A stretch of 50,258 bases of DNA from an uncultured Clostridia bacterium (lineage in GTDB: Bacteria > Bacillota > Clostridia > Oscillospirales > Acutalibacteraceae). This document shows, in pieces, positions 16,927 through 25,672 of the stretch. Positions within the stretch are counted from its first letter, which is position 1; every line of letters starts with the position of its first letter. The position numbers and the translations under genes are program-made. The notes beneath the pieces are model-generated. The model was not told where the DNA came from and did no database searches. It worked only from the letters and a program-made list of their open reading frames with translations. The stretch lies in NCBI GenBank assembly GCA_937880805.1, contig CALGRR010000079.1:1-50258 (forward strand), given 5' to 3'.

Positions 16927-17490
16927 ATGAAAATAAATTCTCCTGCCGAAAACAAAATAATCGTTGACCTGAACGAGCAGGATATGCTGGAGCTGGATAT
17001 TACATATGAGGAAATGGATTATTCAACCATTGAAACAAGGCGTGTCATATGGACCGTGCTTGATGCCGCAGGCAAGGTTCTGGGCAGAACTCTTGACCCC
17101 TCACGCCGAATGATAATCGAAGCTGTGCCCCGAAGTGAGGGCGGCTGCACTCTTTTATTCACAATGCTTGAAAACTCCAAAAACGGGCTGCGTCAAAAAT
17201 CAACCTTAAAAAAGCAGGTCGAGAGCCTGATTTGCGAATTCTGCAGCCTTGACAGCCTTTTTTCGGCAATCAAGGGACTTGAAAAATCCGTAATATGCAC
17301 CGAAAGCAGCCTTTATGAAAGCAACGGAAGCTACCGTCTGATAATAAGCTCGCCGTTTGACACGGCAAAGCTGCGGCATTATTTTTCGGAATTCTGCAAT
17401 GTTTGGGTATGTGAAAAGCTTGTTTATGAATTCACAAAGGAGCATTGGAATACCGTTGCCGCAGAAAACGCTCTTTCTCTTTTAAAGTGA
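16927..17490 (+). CDS. MecA-like adaptor protein
   Basis: A 187-residue protein resembling MecA, the adaptor that brings unfolded proteins or regulators (ComK in Bacillus) to ClpC. The N-terminus (KIIVDLNEQDMLELDITYEEM) follows the typical pattern, an acidic/linker part follows, and the second half (SLDSLFSAIKGLEKSV; YRLIISSPFDTAKLRHYFSEF) matches the MecA C-terminal domain layout. It is somewhat shorter than Bacillus MecA (about 218 residues). AGGAGG precedes the ATG. Its end overlaps the convergent rpe by 9 nt. Confidence 0.65.
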   Translation: MKINSPAENKIIVDLNEQDMLELDITYEEMDYSTIETRRVIWTVLDAAGKVLGRTLDPSRRMIIEAVPRSEGGCTLLFTMLENSKNGLRQKSTLKKQVESLICEFCSLDSLFSAIKGLEKSVICTESSLYESNGSYRLIISSPFDTAKLRHYFSEFCNVWVCEKLVYEFTKEHWNTVAAENALSLLK

Positions 17491-18150
17491 ATAAGCTTTT
17501 TCTGCAAGAGTGCGAAGAGAAGCAATGGCGTGGGCTGCATCCTCCGCATTGAAAACGGCACTTCCCGCAACAAGCACATTCGCACCTGCTTCAGCGGCGG
17601 TTTCAACGGTTTTTTCGTTTATTCCGCCGTCAACCTGAATATCAACATCAAGACCTCTGCGTTTGATTTCCGAACGCAGGGTTTTTATTTTATCCATCAT
17701 ATCATACATAAATGACTGACCGCCGAAGCCCGGCTCAACAGTCATTATAAGCACCATTGAAAGCTTATCAAGATAAGGAAAAACTTCTTCAACGGGGGTT
17801 GCGGGCTTTACGCTTATTGATGCCTTGCAGCCGCATTTTATAATCTTATCTATCGTTTCTTCAACGGGTGATGAGCTTTCTGCGTGAAAGGTTATTATAT
17901 CCGCACCCGCCTTTGCAAAATCGCCGATATACTTAAGGGGGTCCTCTATCATAAGATGCACATCAAAAACAAGCTCCGTATGCTTTCTGATTGCGGAGAT
18001 AACGGGTGCACCGAAGGTGATGTTGGGCACAAATCTGCCGTCCATAACATCAAGATGCAGATAATCCGCACCGCTGTTTTCCATTCTTATGCTCTCTTTG
18101 CCGAGCTTTGAAAAATCGCTTGCAAGCACAGACGGTGAAATCTTTATCAT
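17482..18150 (-). CDS. rpe: Ribulose-phosphate 3-epimerase
   Basis: A 222-residue TIM barrel that interconverts ribulose 5-phosphate and xylulose 5-phosphate in the pentose phosphate pathway. The family motifs are LHLDVMDGRFVPNITFG (about 31-47), VDGGINEKT (about 175) and LVAGSAVF. HLMIEDP and MTVEPGFGGQ hold the metal- and phosphate-binding residues. It has its own minus-strand promoter (18198-18226) and overlaps the MecA-like gene tail to tail. Confidence 0.96.
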   Translation of the reverse strand: MIKISPSVLASDFSKLGKESIRMENSGADYLHLDVMDGRFVPNITFGAPVISAIRKHTELVFDVHLMIEDPLKYIGDFAKAGADIITFHAESSSPVEETIDKIIKCGCKASISVKPATPVEEVFPYLDKLSMVLIMTVEPGFGGQSFMYDMMDKIKTLRSEIKRRGLDVDIQVDGGINEKTVETAAEAGANVLVAGSAVFNAEDAAHAIASLRTLAEKAYSL

Positions 18151-18197
18151 AAGTCAACCTTCCTTTCGGACAGAATTAGGCATTTTAAATCTATTGT

Positions 18198-18226
18198 ATT
18201 ATATCATTTTATATTTATAAGGTCAA
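18198..18226 (-). promoter_or_regulatory. Promoter for rpe
   Basis: Read on the minus strand: TTGACC (18226-18221), 17 nt, TATAAT (18203-18198), about 48 nt before the rpe start. Confidence 0.7.
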
Positions 18227-18280
18227 CAAAGATAAAATAAGTTTACATAATATTTATAAAATATTTTTACTTAATAAGAC

Positions 18281-18309
18281 TTTACAAATCCGCTTTTTTG
18301 ATAGATAAT
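18281..18309 (+). promoter_or_regulatory. Promoter for the ABC exporter
   Basis: TTTACA (18281-18286), 17 nt, GATAAT (18304-18309). A transcript starting near 18316 leaves almost no leader for the TTG at 18326, which supports the ATG at 18347. Confidence 0.5.
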
Positions 18310-18346
18310 ATAAGGTGATATTTTATTGGAATCATTGAGGGAAAAT

Positions 18347-20113
18347 ATGAAAGAGAAAAAAGGAAACACAAAAAAGAACATAGCTCTTATCAAACGCTTT
18401 TTCCCCTATCTGAAAAAGCATCTGCCAACAGAGCTTTGCGTGCTGCTGTGTGCTTCGGTTTCGGCGGCGTGCGAAATTATTCTGCCCCTTATTGTCAGAA
18501 TGATAACCGACCAGAGCAGCGTTGACCCGAGGGGAATAACAGTTAAGCTTATAATAACCATCGTAATTTCATACATAACACTTCGCTGTATCGACAGCTT
18601 TGCAAGCTACTGTCAATCCTATTGGGGACACAAGATGGGCACAAAGATTGAAAACTCAATGCGTGAGGATATGTTTGACCATCTGCAAAAGCTTTCATTC
18701 ACCTTTTTTGACAACACAAAAACGGGCCAGCTTATGAGCCGTATGACCTCCGACCTTTTTGATGTTGCCGAATGGTCGCACCACTTCCCCGAAATGATAC
18801 TGATGACGGTTGTTAAATTCGTTGCAAGCTTCTTTATCTTTGCAACAATGGATATTCGCTTTGCAATCGCAATTTTCGTTCTTATGCCGCTTATGATTCT
18901 GCTGACAAAGCATTCGCGAACAAAAATGCGTGATGCCTTCCGTGAGGGCAGACACCAGACGGGTGAAATCAACGCAAGGCTTGAAGACAGCCTTCTCGGC
19001 GTAAAGGTTGTTCGCTCCTTCACCAACGAGGAAACCGAAAGAGAAAAGTTTTCAAAGGGCAACGAAGCTTATGTTGACATAAGAAACAGAAGCCATAAAT
19101 ATATGTCGCAGTTTCACGCAACGGTCAAGCTCATTGACGGCGTAACATACATAACCGTTATTGCAATGGGTGCACTTCTTATGAGAGAGGGCATAACCTC
19201 TCCCGGCGATTTTGCCGCAAGCCTTCTGCTCATTTCAACCCTTCTCGGTTCAATCAGAACAATCGTTGATTTCAGCGAGCAGTTCAGCAGAGGCATAACG
19301 GGTGTTGAGCGTTTTGCTCAGATTATGGAAGAGGTCCCCGATATTGTTGACAGCGAAAACGCTGTTGATATAACGGATGTCAAAGGCGAAATTGAATTCA
19401 GAAACGTTACCTTCAGCTATGTGAAGGGCGAAAAGGAAATTCTTCATAACCTCAATCTTCACCTCAACAAAGGCGAAAATCTTGCTCTTGTTGGCCCCAG
19501 CGGCGGAGGAAAAACAACCCTCTGCAACCTTATTCCCAGATTTTACGAGCCCGAAAGCGGCGAAATCCTGCTTGACGGCAAAAACATAAAGGATATAACG
19601 CTGCATTCTCTTCGCTCAAATATCGGCGTTGTTGCCCAGGATGTTTATCTTTTCTCGGGCACAATCCGTGATAACATTATTTACGGCAAGGCAGATGCAA
19701 CCGATGAAGAAATCATCGAGGCTGCAAAAAAGGCGGGTGCACACGAATTCATAAGTGCTCTGCCCAACGGATACAACACCTATACGGGCGAAAGAGGAGT
19801 CAAGCTCTCGGGCGGTCAGAAGCAGAGAATTTCAATCGCCAGAGTGTTCCTCAAAAACCCGCCGATTCTTCTGCTCGACGAAGCAACCTCGGCTCTTGAT
19901 AACGAAAGCGAAAAGCTTGTTCAGGAATCGCTTGAACGCCTTGCAAAGGGCAGAACAACCCTCACCATTGCCCACCGCCTTACCACAATCAAAAACGCCG
20001 ATAAGATTATTGTTCTTACCGAAGACGGCATTGCGGAGCAGGGCAGCCACGCCGAGCTTATTGAAAAAGGCGGCATTTACAGCAATATGTATAATATGTA
20101 CGCAGTGATGTAG
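18347..20113 (+). CDS. ABC exporter, membrane and ATPase domains fused
   Basis: A 588-residue half-transporter of the MsbA/multidrug type that probably works as a homodimer. The membrane domain with six helices covers about 15-320; the ATPase follows: Walker A GPSGGGKTT, signature LSGGQKQR, Walker B ILLLDEATSAL and the H-loop IAHRL. I take the ATG at 18347, preceded by GAGGGAAAA, over an in-frame TTG at 18326. It stands alone, with no partner gene next to it; substrate unknown (drugs, lipids or peptides). Confidence 0.93.
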   Translation: MKEKKGNTKKNIALIKRFFPYLKKHLPTELCVLLCASVSAACEIILPLIVRMITDQSSVDPRGITVKLIITIVISYITLRCIDSFASYCQSYWGHKMGTKIENSMREDMFDHLQKLSFTFFDNTKTGQLMSRMTSDLFDVAEWSHHFPEMILMTVVKFVASFFIFATMDIRFAIAIFVLMPLMILLTKHSRTKMRDAFREGRHQTGEINARLEDSLLGVKVVRSFTNEETEREKFSKGNEAYVDIRNRSHKYMSQFHATVKLIDGVTYITVIAMGALLMREGITSPGDFAASLLLISTLLGSIRTIVDFSEQFSRGITGVERFAQIMEEVPDIVDSENAVDITDVKGEIEFRNVTFSYVKGEKEILHNLNLHLNKGENLALVGPSGGGKTTLCNLIPRFYEPESGEILLDGKNIKDITLHSLRSNIGVVAQDVYLFSGTIRDNIIYGKADATDEEIIEAAKKAGAHEFISALPNGYNTYTGERGVKLSGGQKQRISIARVFLKNPPILLLDEATSALDNESEKLVQESLERLAKGRTTLTIAHRLTTIKNADKIIVLTEDGIAEQGSHAELIEKGGIYSNMYNMYAVM

Positions 20114-20130
20114 TTTAGCTCTGCGAAACA

Positions 20131-20237
20131 GTGATATACGCCTTCGGCGTGTGATATATTGCGTTGCAATGTGATATTTTCGGCAATGCCGAAAGTGATA
20201 TTCGCCTTACGGCGAGTTAATGACGGGCTTTGCCCGT
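20131..20237. repeat. Array of short hairpins separated by GTGATAT
   Basis: Four units each begin GTGATAT (20131, 20151, 20171, 20195) and continue with a different perfect hairpin: ACGCC-TTC-GGCGT, ATTGC-GTT-GCAAT, TTTCGGC-AAT-GCCGAAA and TCGCC-TTAC-GGCGA. A fifth hairpin, ACGGGC-TTT-GCCCGT (20223-20237), closes the array. No gene is visible from 20114 to 20285. The array lies between the ABC exporter and fucU, so it may affect either transcript. Confidence 0.8.
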
Positions 20238-20285
20238 ACCCGTTTTATTAATGCAAAACAAAAATTGATATAAAGGAATGATATT

Positions 20286-20711
20286 ATGCTTAAAAACATC
20301 TCTCCCATTCTCTCACCCGAGCTTTTGAAAATCCTTATGGAAATGGGCCACGGTGATGAAATCGTTATCGGCGACGGCAACTTCCCCGCCGCTTCAATCG
20401 CACAGCGTCTTATCCGCCTTGACGGTCACGGCGTTGACGAAATTCTTTCCGCAATTCTCAAGCTTATGCCTCTTGACACTTATGTTGACGCTCCCGTTGC
20501 TCTTATGGATAACGGCGATGCTTCAAATCCCCCTCCCATCTGGGCGGACTACAAAAAGACCATCACCGCTGAAGAAGGCGAAAAAAATATTGAGCTTGTT
20601 GAGCGTTTTGCTTTCTATGACAGAGCAAAGAAGGCTTATGCCGTTATCGCAACGGGCGAAACTGCAATTTATGCAAACATTATTCTCAAAAAGGGTGTTG
20701 TTATTCAGTGA
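20286..20711 (+). CDS. fucU: L-fucose mutarotase
   Basis: A 141-residue RbsD/FucU-family protein that converts alpha- to beta-L-fucose. It starts MLKNISPILSPELLKILMEMGHGDEI with the family's G-H-G-D and GDGNFPA segments, and ends near YANIILKKGVV. It overlaps the kinase gene by 4 nt (GTGA) and is followed by fucI, which fixes the sugar as fucose. Confidence 0.93.
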   Translation: MLKNISPILSPELLKILMEMGHGDEIVIGDGNFPAASIAQRLIRLDGHGVDEILSAILKLMPLDTYVDAPVALMDNGDASNPPPIWADYKKTITAEEGEKNIELVERFAFYDRAKKAYAVIATGETAIYANIILKKGVVIQ

Positions 20712-22174
20712 TTAAAAGAGTTTTAGCTATTGACTTCGGTGCTTCAAGCGGCAGAGCCATTCTCGGCACATTTGACGGCTCAAAAATCTCGCTTGAAGAG
20801 GTGCACCGTTTTTCAAATGACCCCGTAAAAATCGGTGATACGATGTATTGGGATGTGCTCCGCCTTTTCCACGAAATCAAGCAGGGCATCATCAAAGCAA
20901 AAGAAATCGGCAGCTTTGACAGCATCGGTATTGATACCTGGGGCGTTGACTTCGGTCTGATTGATGAATTCGGCTGTCTGCTCGAAAACCCCGTTCATTA
21001 CAGAGATGAACGCACAAAGGGTCTTATCGAGGAATGTGCCGAAACGGTTCCCAACAGCGAATTTTACGGCACAACGGGCATTCAGTTTATGGAGCTTAAC
21101 ACCGTTTATCAGCTCTATGCCCTCAAAAAATACAGACCCCATATGCTCGAAAGAGCCGATAAGATTCTGTTTATGCCCGACCTTTTCGGTTATCTTCTCA
21201 CAGGCAGAATGACTACCGAATATTCAATCGCAACCACCTCGCAGATGGTTGATTTGAAAACAAAGAAATGGGCAACGGGCTTGCTTGACCGCCTCGGAAT
21301 TCCCTCACGTCTGCTTTGCGAAATCGTTCCCTCGGGCACAACTCTCGGCAAGGTAAGAGAGGATATATGCACCGAATGCGGAATTCCCGCAACCGATGTT
21401 ATCAGCGTTTGCGGCCACGATACGCAGAGTGCAATAACAGCAATTCCGAGCGAAGAGGGCGATTTTGCCTTCCTTTCAAGCGGCACCTGGTCGCTTTTCG
21501 GCACAGAGCTCAAGGAGCCTATCGTTGACGAAAAATCAATCGCAATGAATGTTACCAACGAAGGCGGCTACGATTCAAGCGTTGGCTTCCTTAAAAATAT
21601 TATCGGTCTTTGGCTTATTCAGGAAAGCCGCCGCCATTGGAACAGACACGGCAGCAGCTATTCCTATGCCGACCTTGAAAAGCTTGCCCTTGCGGCGGAG
21701 CCCTTCAAATGCTTCATAGACCCCGATGCACCCGAATTTGTGCCCCACGGCAACATTCCCGAAAGAGTGCGTGAGTATTGCCGCAAAACCAATCAGGCTG
21801 TGCCCGAAAGTGTTGGCGAGGTTATGCGATGCATCTATGAAAGCCTTGCAATGAAATACCGCCTCACCCTTGATAATCTTGAGGACTGCACAGGCAAAGC
21901 CTACCCCGCAATCCACGTTATCGGCGGCGGCACAAAGGATACCCTTCTTTGTCAGATGACCGCCTCCTCCTGCAACCGCAAGGTTGTTGCGGGCCCGATT
22001 GAAGCAACTGTGCTCGGCAACATCTGCGTTCAGCTTCTTGCCTGCGGAGTCATTGAAAATGTTACCGAAGCAAGAAAAATAGTGCGTGAAAGCGAAAACA
22101 CCGCCGAATATCTTCCCGAGAATGCTTCCGAGTGGAACGCAGCCTACGAAAGATTCAAAGCGGTTGTGAAATAA
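20708..22174 (+). CDS. fucK: L-fuculokinase of the rhamnulokinase (RhaB) type
   Basis: A 488-residue FGGY-family kinase that should phosphorylate L-fuculose. Its start AIDFGASSGRAILG and the segments DTWGVDFGLI and CGHDTQSA are RhaB-like rather than like the E. coli FucK. Position between fucU and fucI argues for fuculose as substrate; rhamnulose remains possible. Starts with GTG at 20708 inside the fucU stop. No aldolase gene (fucA) follows within the window. Confidence 0.85.
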   Translation: MIKRVLAIDFGASSGRAILGTFDGSKISLEEVHRFSNDPVKIGDTMYWDVLRLFHEIKQGIIKAKEIGSFDSIGIDTWGVDFGLIDEFGCLLENPVHYRDERTKGLIEECAETVPNSEFYGTTGIQFMELNTVYQLYALKKYRPHMLERADKILFMPDLFGYLLTGRMTTEYSIATTSQMVDLKTKKWATGLLDRLGIPSRLLCEIVPSGTTLGKVREDICTECGIPATDVISVCGHDTQSAITAIPSEEGDFAFLSSGTWSLFGTELKEPIVDEKSIAMNVTNEGGYDSSVGFLKNIIGLWLIQESRRHWNRHGSSYSYADLEKLALAAEPFKCFIDPDAPEFVPHGNIPERVREYCRKTNQAVPESVGEVMRCIYESLAMKYRLTLDNLEDCTGKAYPAIHVIGGGTKDTLLCQMTASSCNRKVVAGPIEATVLGNICVQLLACGVIENVTEARKIVRESENTAEYLPENASEWNAAYERFKAVVK

Positions 22175-22211
22175 AAAATAAATTCATCAAACATAGAAAG
22201 GATTGATACCT

Positions 22212-24011
22212 ATGGCAAAAAGCAGACTTATCGGCGATTATCCCGTAATCGGTATTCGCCCCATTATCGACGGCAGAAGAGGACCCCTCAAGGTAAGAGA
22301 ATCCCTTGAAGACCAGACAATGAATATGGCAAAGGCTGCCAAGGCACTCTTTGAGGAAAATCTTCGCTATTCAAACGGCGAACCCGTTAAGGTTGTTATC
22401 GCTGACACAACAATCGGCAGAGTTGCCGAAGCTGCAGCCTGCGCTGCAAAATTCAAGAAGGAAGGCGTTGACATCACACTTTCCGTTACCCCCTGCTGGT
22501 GCTACGGCTCCGAAACAATGGATATGGATCCCAACACAATCAAGGGTGTCTGGGGCTTCAACGCAACTGAAAGACCCGGTGCTGTTTATCTTGCAGCAGT
22601 TCTTGCAGCTCATGCACAGAAGGGTCTGCCCGCATTCGGTATCTACGGCAAAGATGTTCAGGATGCCGATGATACTTCAATGCCTGATGACGTTAAAGAA
22701 AAGCTTCTCCGTTTTGCAAGAGCAGCCGTTGCAGTTGCAACAATGAGAGGCAAGAGCTATCTTCAGATCGGTTCAACCTGTATGGGTATTGCAGGTTCGG
22801 TTATCGACCCCGATTTCATCGAAGAATATCTCGGTATGAGAGTTGAATCAGTTGACGAGGTTGAAATCATCCGCCGAATGAGCGAGGGTATCTATGACGA
22901 AGCTGAATTCCAGAAGGCACTCGCATGGACAAAGGCAAAGTGCAAGGAAGGCTTTGACAAGAACCCCGAATTCGTAAGAAAGAGCGATGAGCAGAAAGAA
23001 AAGGATTGGGAATTCGTTGTTAAGATGATGTGCATCATCAAGGACCTTATGAACGGCAACGAAAACCTTCCCGCAGGCTGTGAAGAAGAAATGGTTGGCC
23101 ACAACGCTATCGCAGCAGGCTTCCAGGGTCAGAGACAGTGGACAGACTTCTATCCCAACGCTGACTTCGCAGAGGCTCTTCTCAATACCTCATTTGACTG
23201 GGAAGGCACAAGAGAGCCCTATATCCTTGCAACAGAGAACGACGTTCTCAACGGCATCGGTATGCTCTTTATGAAATTACTTACAAACAGACCCCAGATG
23301 TTTGCCGATGTTCGTACTCACTGGAGTGCAGACGCTGTTAAGAGAGTTACCGGCTATGACATCGAAGGCAAGGCAAAGGATGCAGGCGGATTTATCCACC
23401 TTATCAACTCCGGTGCTTGCTGCCTTGACGCTTGCGGCGAGGTTAAGGATGAAAACGGCAACGGCATTATGAAAGAATGGTATAATGTAACTGCAGAGGA
23501 TGCAGATAAGATTCTTGAAGCAACAACCTGGAACGCAGCAGATAACGGCTATTTCAGAGGCGGCGGATATTCATCACGCTTCCTTACCAGAGCTGAAATG
23601 CCCGCAACAATGATTCGTCTTAACCTTGTTAAGGGTCTCGGCCCCGTTCTTCAGATTTGCGAAGGCTGGACAGTAAATCTTCCCGATGAAGTTTCAGACA
23701 CTATCTGGAAGAGAACAGACTACACCTGGCCCTGCACCTGGTTCGCACCCAGATGCGACGGCAAGGACGGCCCCTTCAAGTCAGCTTATGACCTTATGAA
23801 TAACTGGGGTGCAAACCACGGTGCAATTTCCTACGGTCATATCGGTGCAGACATCATCACAATGGCTTCAATGCTCCGCATTCCCGTTGCTCTTCACAAC
23901 GTTCCCGCCGAAAAGATTTTCCGCCCCGCAGTTTGGGGTGCATTCGGCACAAAGGATGCTGAAGGTGCAGATTTCAGAGCTTGCGAAAACTACGGCCCTC
24001 TTTATAAATAA
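22212..24011 (+). CDS. fucI: L-fucose isomerase
   Basis: A 599-residue ketol-isomerase, L-fucose to L-fuculose, manganese dependent and usually hexameric. I take the ATG at 22212 (MAKSRLIGDYPVIGIRPIIDG), 11 nt after AAAGGA; a TTG at 22203 also lies in frame. Typical features are PIIDGRRGPLKVRESLE, the ATENDVLNGIGML region with an active-site Glu, and NWGANHGAISYGH with the late catalytic His. Codon use is strongly biased, which suggests high expression. A strong terminator follows at once. Confidence 0.96.
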   Translation: MAKSRLIGDYPVIGIRPIIDGRRGPLKVRESLEDQTMNMAKAAKALFEENLRYSNGEPVKVVIADTTIGRVAEAAACAAKFKKEGVDITLSVTPCWCYGSETMDMDPNTIKGVWGFNATERPGAVYLAAVLAAHAQKGLPAFGIYGKDVQDADDTSMPDDVKEKLLRFARAAVAVATMRGKSYLQIGSTCMGIAGSVIDPDFIEEYLGMRVESVDEVEIIRRMSEGIYDEAEFQKALAWTKAKCKEGFDKNPEFVRKSDEQKEKDWEFVVKMMCIIKDLMNGNENLPAGCEEEMVGHNAIAAGFQGQRQWTDFYPNADFAEALLNTSFDWEGTREPYILATENDVLNGIGMLFMKLLTNRPQMFADVRTHWSADAVKRVTGYDIEGKAKDAGGFIHLINSGACCLDACGEVKDENGNGIMKEWYNVTAEDADKILEATTWNAADNGYFRGGGYSSRFLTRAEMPATMIRLNLVKGLGPVLQICEGWTVNLPDEVSDTIWKRTDYTWPCTWFAPRCDGKDGPFKSAYDLMNNWGANHGAISYGHIGADIITMASMLRIPVALHNVPAEKIFRPAVWGAFGTKDAEGADFRACENYGPLYK

Positions 24012-24025
24012 TCATTAAACTTCAA

Positions 24026-24066
24026 CAACCCTCAATGTTCAAGCTGAACATTGAGGGTTGTTTTTA
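24026..24066 (+). terminator. Rho-independent terminator of the fuc operon
   Basis: Perfect 16-bp arms, CAACCCTCAATGTTCA (24026-24041) and its complement (24045-24060), loop AGC, followed by TTTTT. It lies 14 nt after fucI. Confidence 0.93.
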
Positions 24067-24234
24067 TTAAAAATATTTTATCTTTTGAGTTTTCCACTCA
24101 TCAGATTTTGCTTTTTCCGTTTTTGAATAACAATTTTCACAAATAAAAATCTTTTTACCGCACTTCACAAAATCCGAAAGCTTAAGATATACCTGCTTGC
24201 ATTCCTTACCGCAAATGTCACATTTATATTCCAT
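24067..24234 (-). CDS. Zinc-ribbon miniprotein
   Basis: A 55-residue frame that starts MEYKCDICGKECKQVY with cysteines at 5, 8 and 12, then C25 and the pair C32/C35 in FICENCYSK. This spacing suggests one bound zinc. The tail is Lys-rich (SDEWKTQKIKYF). No family recognised. It points away from the small HTH regulator, and the two share the 107-nt intergenic region 24235-24341. Its stop abuts the fuc terminator. Length and the two CxxC pairs make it likely to be real. Confidence 0.6.
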   Translation of the reverse strand: MEYKCDICGKECKQVYLKLSDFVKCGKKIFICENCYSKTEKAKSDEWKTQKIKYF

Positions 24235-24290
24235 ATATTTTCACCGTTAATTAATTCTTTTATTTACACAATAAATATACTCGTTTTATC

Positions 24291-24300
24291 GACAATTGTC
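24291..24300. promoter_or_regulatory. Palindrome GACAATTGTC between divergent small genes
   Basis: A perfect 10-bp palindrome 42 nt before the HTH regulator start, just upstream of a TATAAAAT-like stretch. Its place suggests an operator for the regulator, unproven. Confidence 0.35.
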
Positions 24301-24341
24301 AACGCATAGAGTATAAAATAGAATTGTTATTGGTGATATAA

Positions 24342-24548
24342 ATGATTTCCTATGAGCCGTTTTATAATACATTAAAGAAAAAGAGCATAACAACCTATAA
24401 ATTAATCAAGGAATATAACATAAGCCGCAGTCTGCTTGACCGCTTAAAGCATAACAAGCCGATAAGCACGGTTACATTGAATGACCTTTGTGAAATTCTT
24501 GATTGCAATGTCAACGACATTCTGACCTATATAAATGAGAACAGATAA
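24342..24548 (+). CDS. Small Cro/C1-type helix-turn-helix regulator
   Basis: Sixty-eight residues forming only an HTH domain: ITTYKLIKEYNISRSLLDRLKHNK reads as helix-turn-helix 2/3, and ISTVTLNDLCEILDCNVNDIL as the following helices, as in YozG/YozM-type proteins. Divergent from the zinc-ribbon gene. Preceded by GGTGATATAA. What it controls is unknown; the divergent miniprotein and itself are the obvious targets. Confidence 0.82.
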   Translation: MISYEPFYNTLKKKSITTYKLIKEYNISRSLLDRLKHNKPISTVTLNDLCEILDCNVNDILTYINENR

Positions 24549-24583
24549 CCCGCAGTGTTCAAAACGAACATTGCGGGTTTTGA
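24549..24583 (+). terminator. Terminator after the HTH gene
   Basis: CCCGCAGTGTTC and GAACATTGCGGG form a 12-bp stem (one G-T pair) followed by TTTTG, directly after the stop. It shares the core of the fuc terminator sequence (TGTTC / GAACA). Confidence 0.65.
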
Positions 24584-25654
24584 TTATATTATATCCTCAA
24601 ACTCAACAACCTTGTTGGTCTTTCCCGATTCAAAAATCGCTTCAACAAGCTTCATAAGTCTTCTCTGCTGGTTGTGGGTAACAATTATATCTGATTTGCC
24701 GTTAAGATAAGCAAAAATGTTTTTATAGTATTCGCCCCAATCCGCCTTCTGAACGGGAAGAGGATATGTTTCGATAGTGTCATCTGTTCTGGGTGCCATA
24801 GTCTTTGTTATGCCCGCACCCGCAACGATAGGCACTGCATCGCGGTTTTCCCAATCGGAAACCTTAACGATTTTGCCGTTGCAATCCCAATCGGTGATAA
24901 CAGCCGAGCCGTTTTCGCCGAGCATATACCAGAGGGGAAGCTCAATGAAGTTGCTGGTTGTAACCTCAACATAGAATGAAAGCCCGTCATCAAAAATAAG
25001 CGTTGTGCGGAAGCCGTCATCGCAGTTTTCGTTGGTAACATTGGTGAGCTCTGCATAAACGGTTTTCAGCTTTCTGGGCAGAGTCATCATCATTGCCTGG
25101 TCAAGCAGATGAATGCCCCAGTCATAAACCATTCCGCCGCCGTGCTCGGGTCTGTTTCTCCAGTCACCAGGCACACCTCTTGAGCCCTGAACTCTTGATT
25201 CGATACGGAAAACTCTGCCGAGGGTGTTTTCATCAAGAATCTTTTTCATTGTGAGATAATCTTCATCCCAGCGTCTGTTCTGATGAACGGTGAAGAGCTT
25301 GCCGCACTTCTCTGCACACGCAATCATCTCTTCAAGGTCGGAGGTTGAAAGCGTAACGGGCTTTTCGCTGATAACGTTTTTGCCCGCTTCCATAGCGGCA
25401 ATCGCAATTTCCTTGTGAACATCGTTGGGAGTTGCAATCGTTACAAGGTCAATGCGTTCATCCGCAAGAAGCTCTTCTCTTGATGAGAAAAAGTGAACGC
25501 CCTTTTCATCGGCAACCTTTTTTCTTTCGGGATTAATATCGTAAACACCGATAAGCTCGGCATACTCACCCATTTCATCCTTGATTTTTCTTGTGTGCCA
25601 GCCGCCCATTCCGCCGTAGCCGATAACCGCACATCCGATTTTTCCGTTAACCAT
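24584..25654 (-). CDS. Gfo/Idh/MocA family sugar dehydrogenase
   Basis: A 356-residue NAD(P)-dependent oxidoreductase. The Rossmann segment is VIGYGGMGGWHT (about 9-20), followed by ATPNDVHKEIA and VISEKPV with the conserved E-K-P. GGGMVYDWGIHLLDQ carries the catalytic Asp/His typical of the C-terminal domain. Such enzymes oxidise sugars or polyols, such as inositol, at one hydroxyl. It lies 18 nt after the secreted hydrolase gene and shares the region with another dehydrogenase at 28383-29477, so both may act in one sugar pathway. Confidence 0.88.
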   Translation of the reverse strand: MVNGKIGCAVIGYGGMGGWHTRKIKDEMGEYAELIGVYDINPERKKVADEKGVHFFSSREELLADERIDLVTIATPNDVHKEIAIAAMEAGKNVISEKPVTLSTSDLEEMIACAEKCGKLFTVHQNRRWDEDYLTMKKILDENTLGRVFRIESRVQGSRGVPGDWRNRPEHGGGMVYDWGIHLLDQAMMMTLPRKLKTVYAELTNVTNENCDDGFRTTLIFDDGLSFYVEVTTSNFIELPLWYMLGENGSAVITDWDCNGKIVKVSDWENRDAVPIVAGAGITKTMAPRTDDTIETYPLPVQKADWGEYYKNIFAYLNGKSDIIVTHNQQRRLMKLVEAIFESGKTNKVVEFEDII

Positions 25655-25672
25655 AGCAATTCTCCTTTCGGG

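Noticed and set aside
20131..20237. CRISPR-like array
   Set aside because: The repeat is only 7 nt and the intervening units are hairpins, not spacers of constant length; no cas gene is near.
20114..20285. fuc promoter in this interval
   Set aside because: Only hairpins and a short AT-rich end; no -35/-10 pair with proper spacing is convincing.
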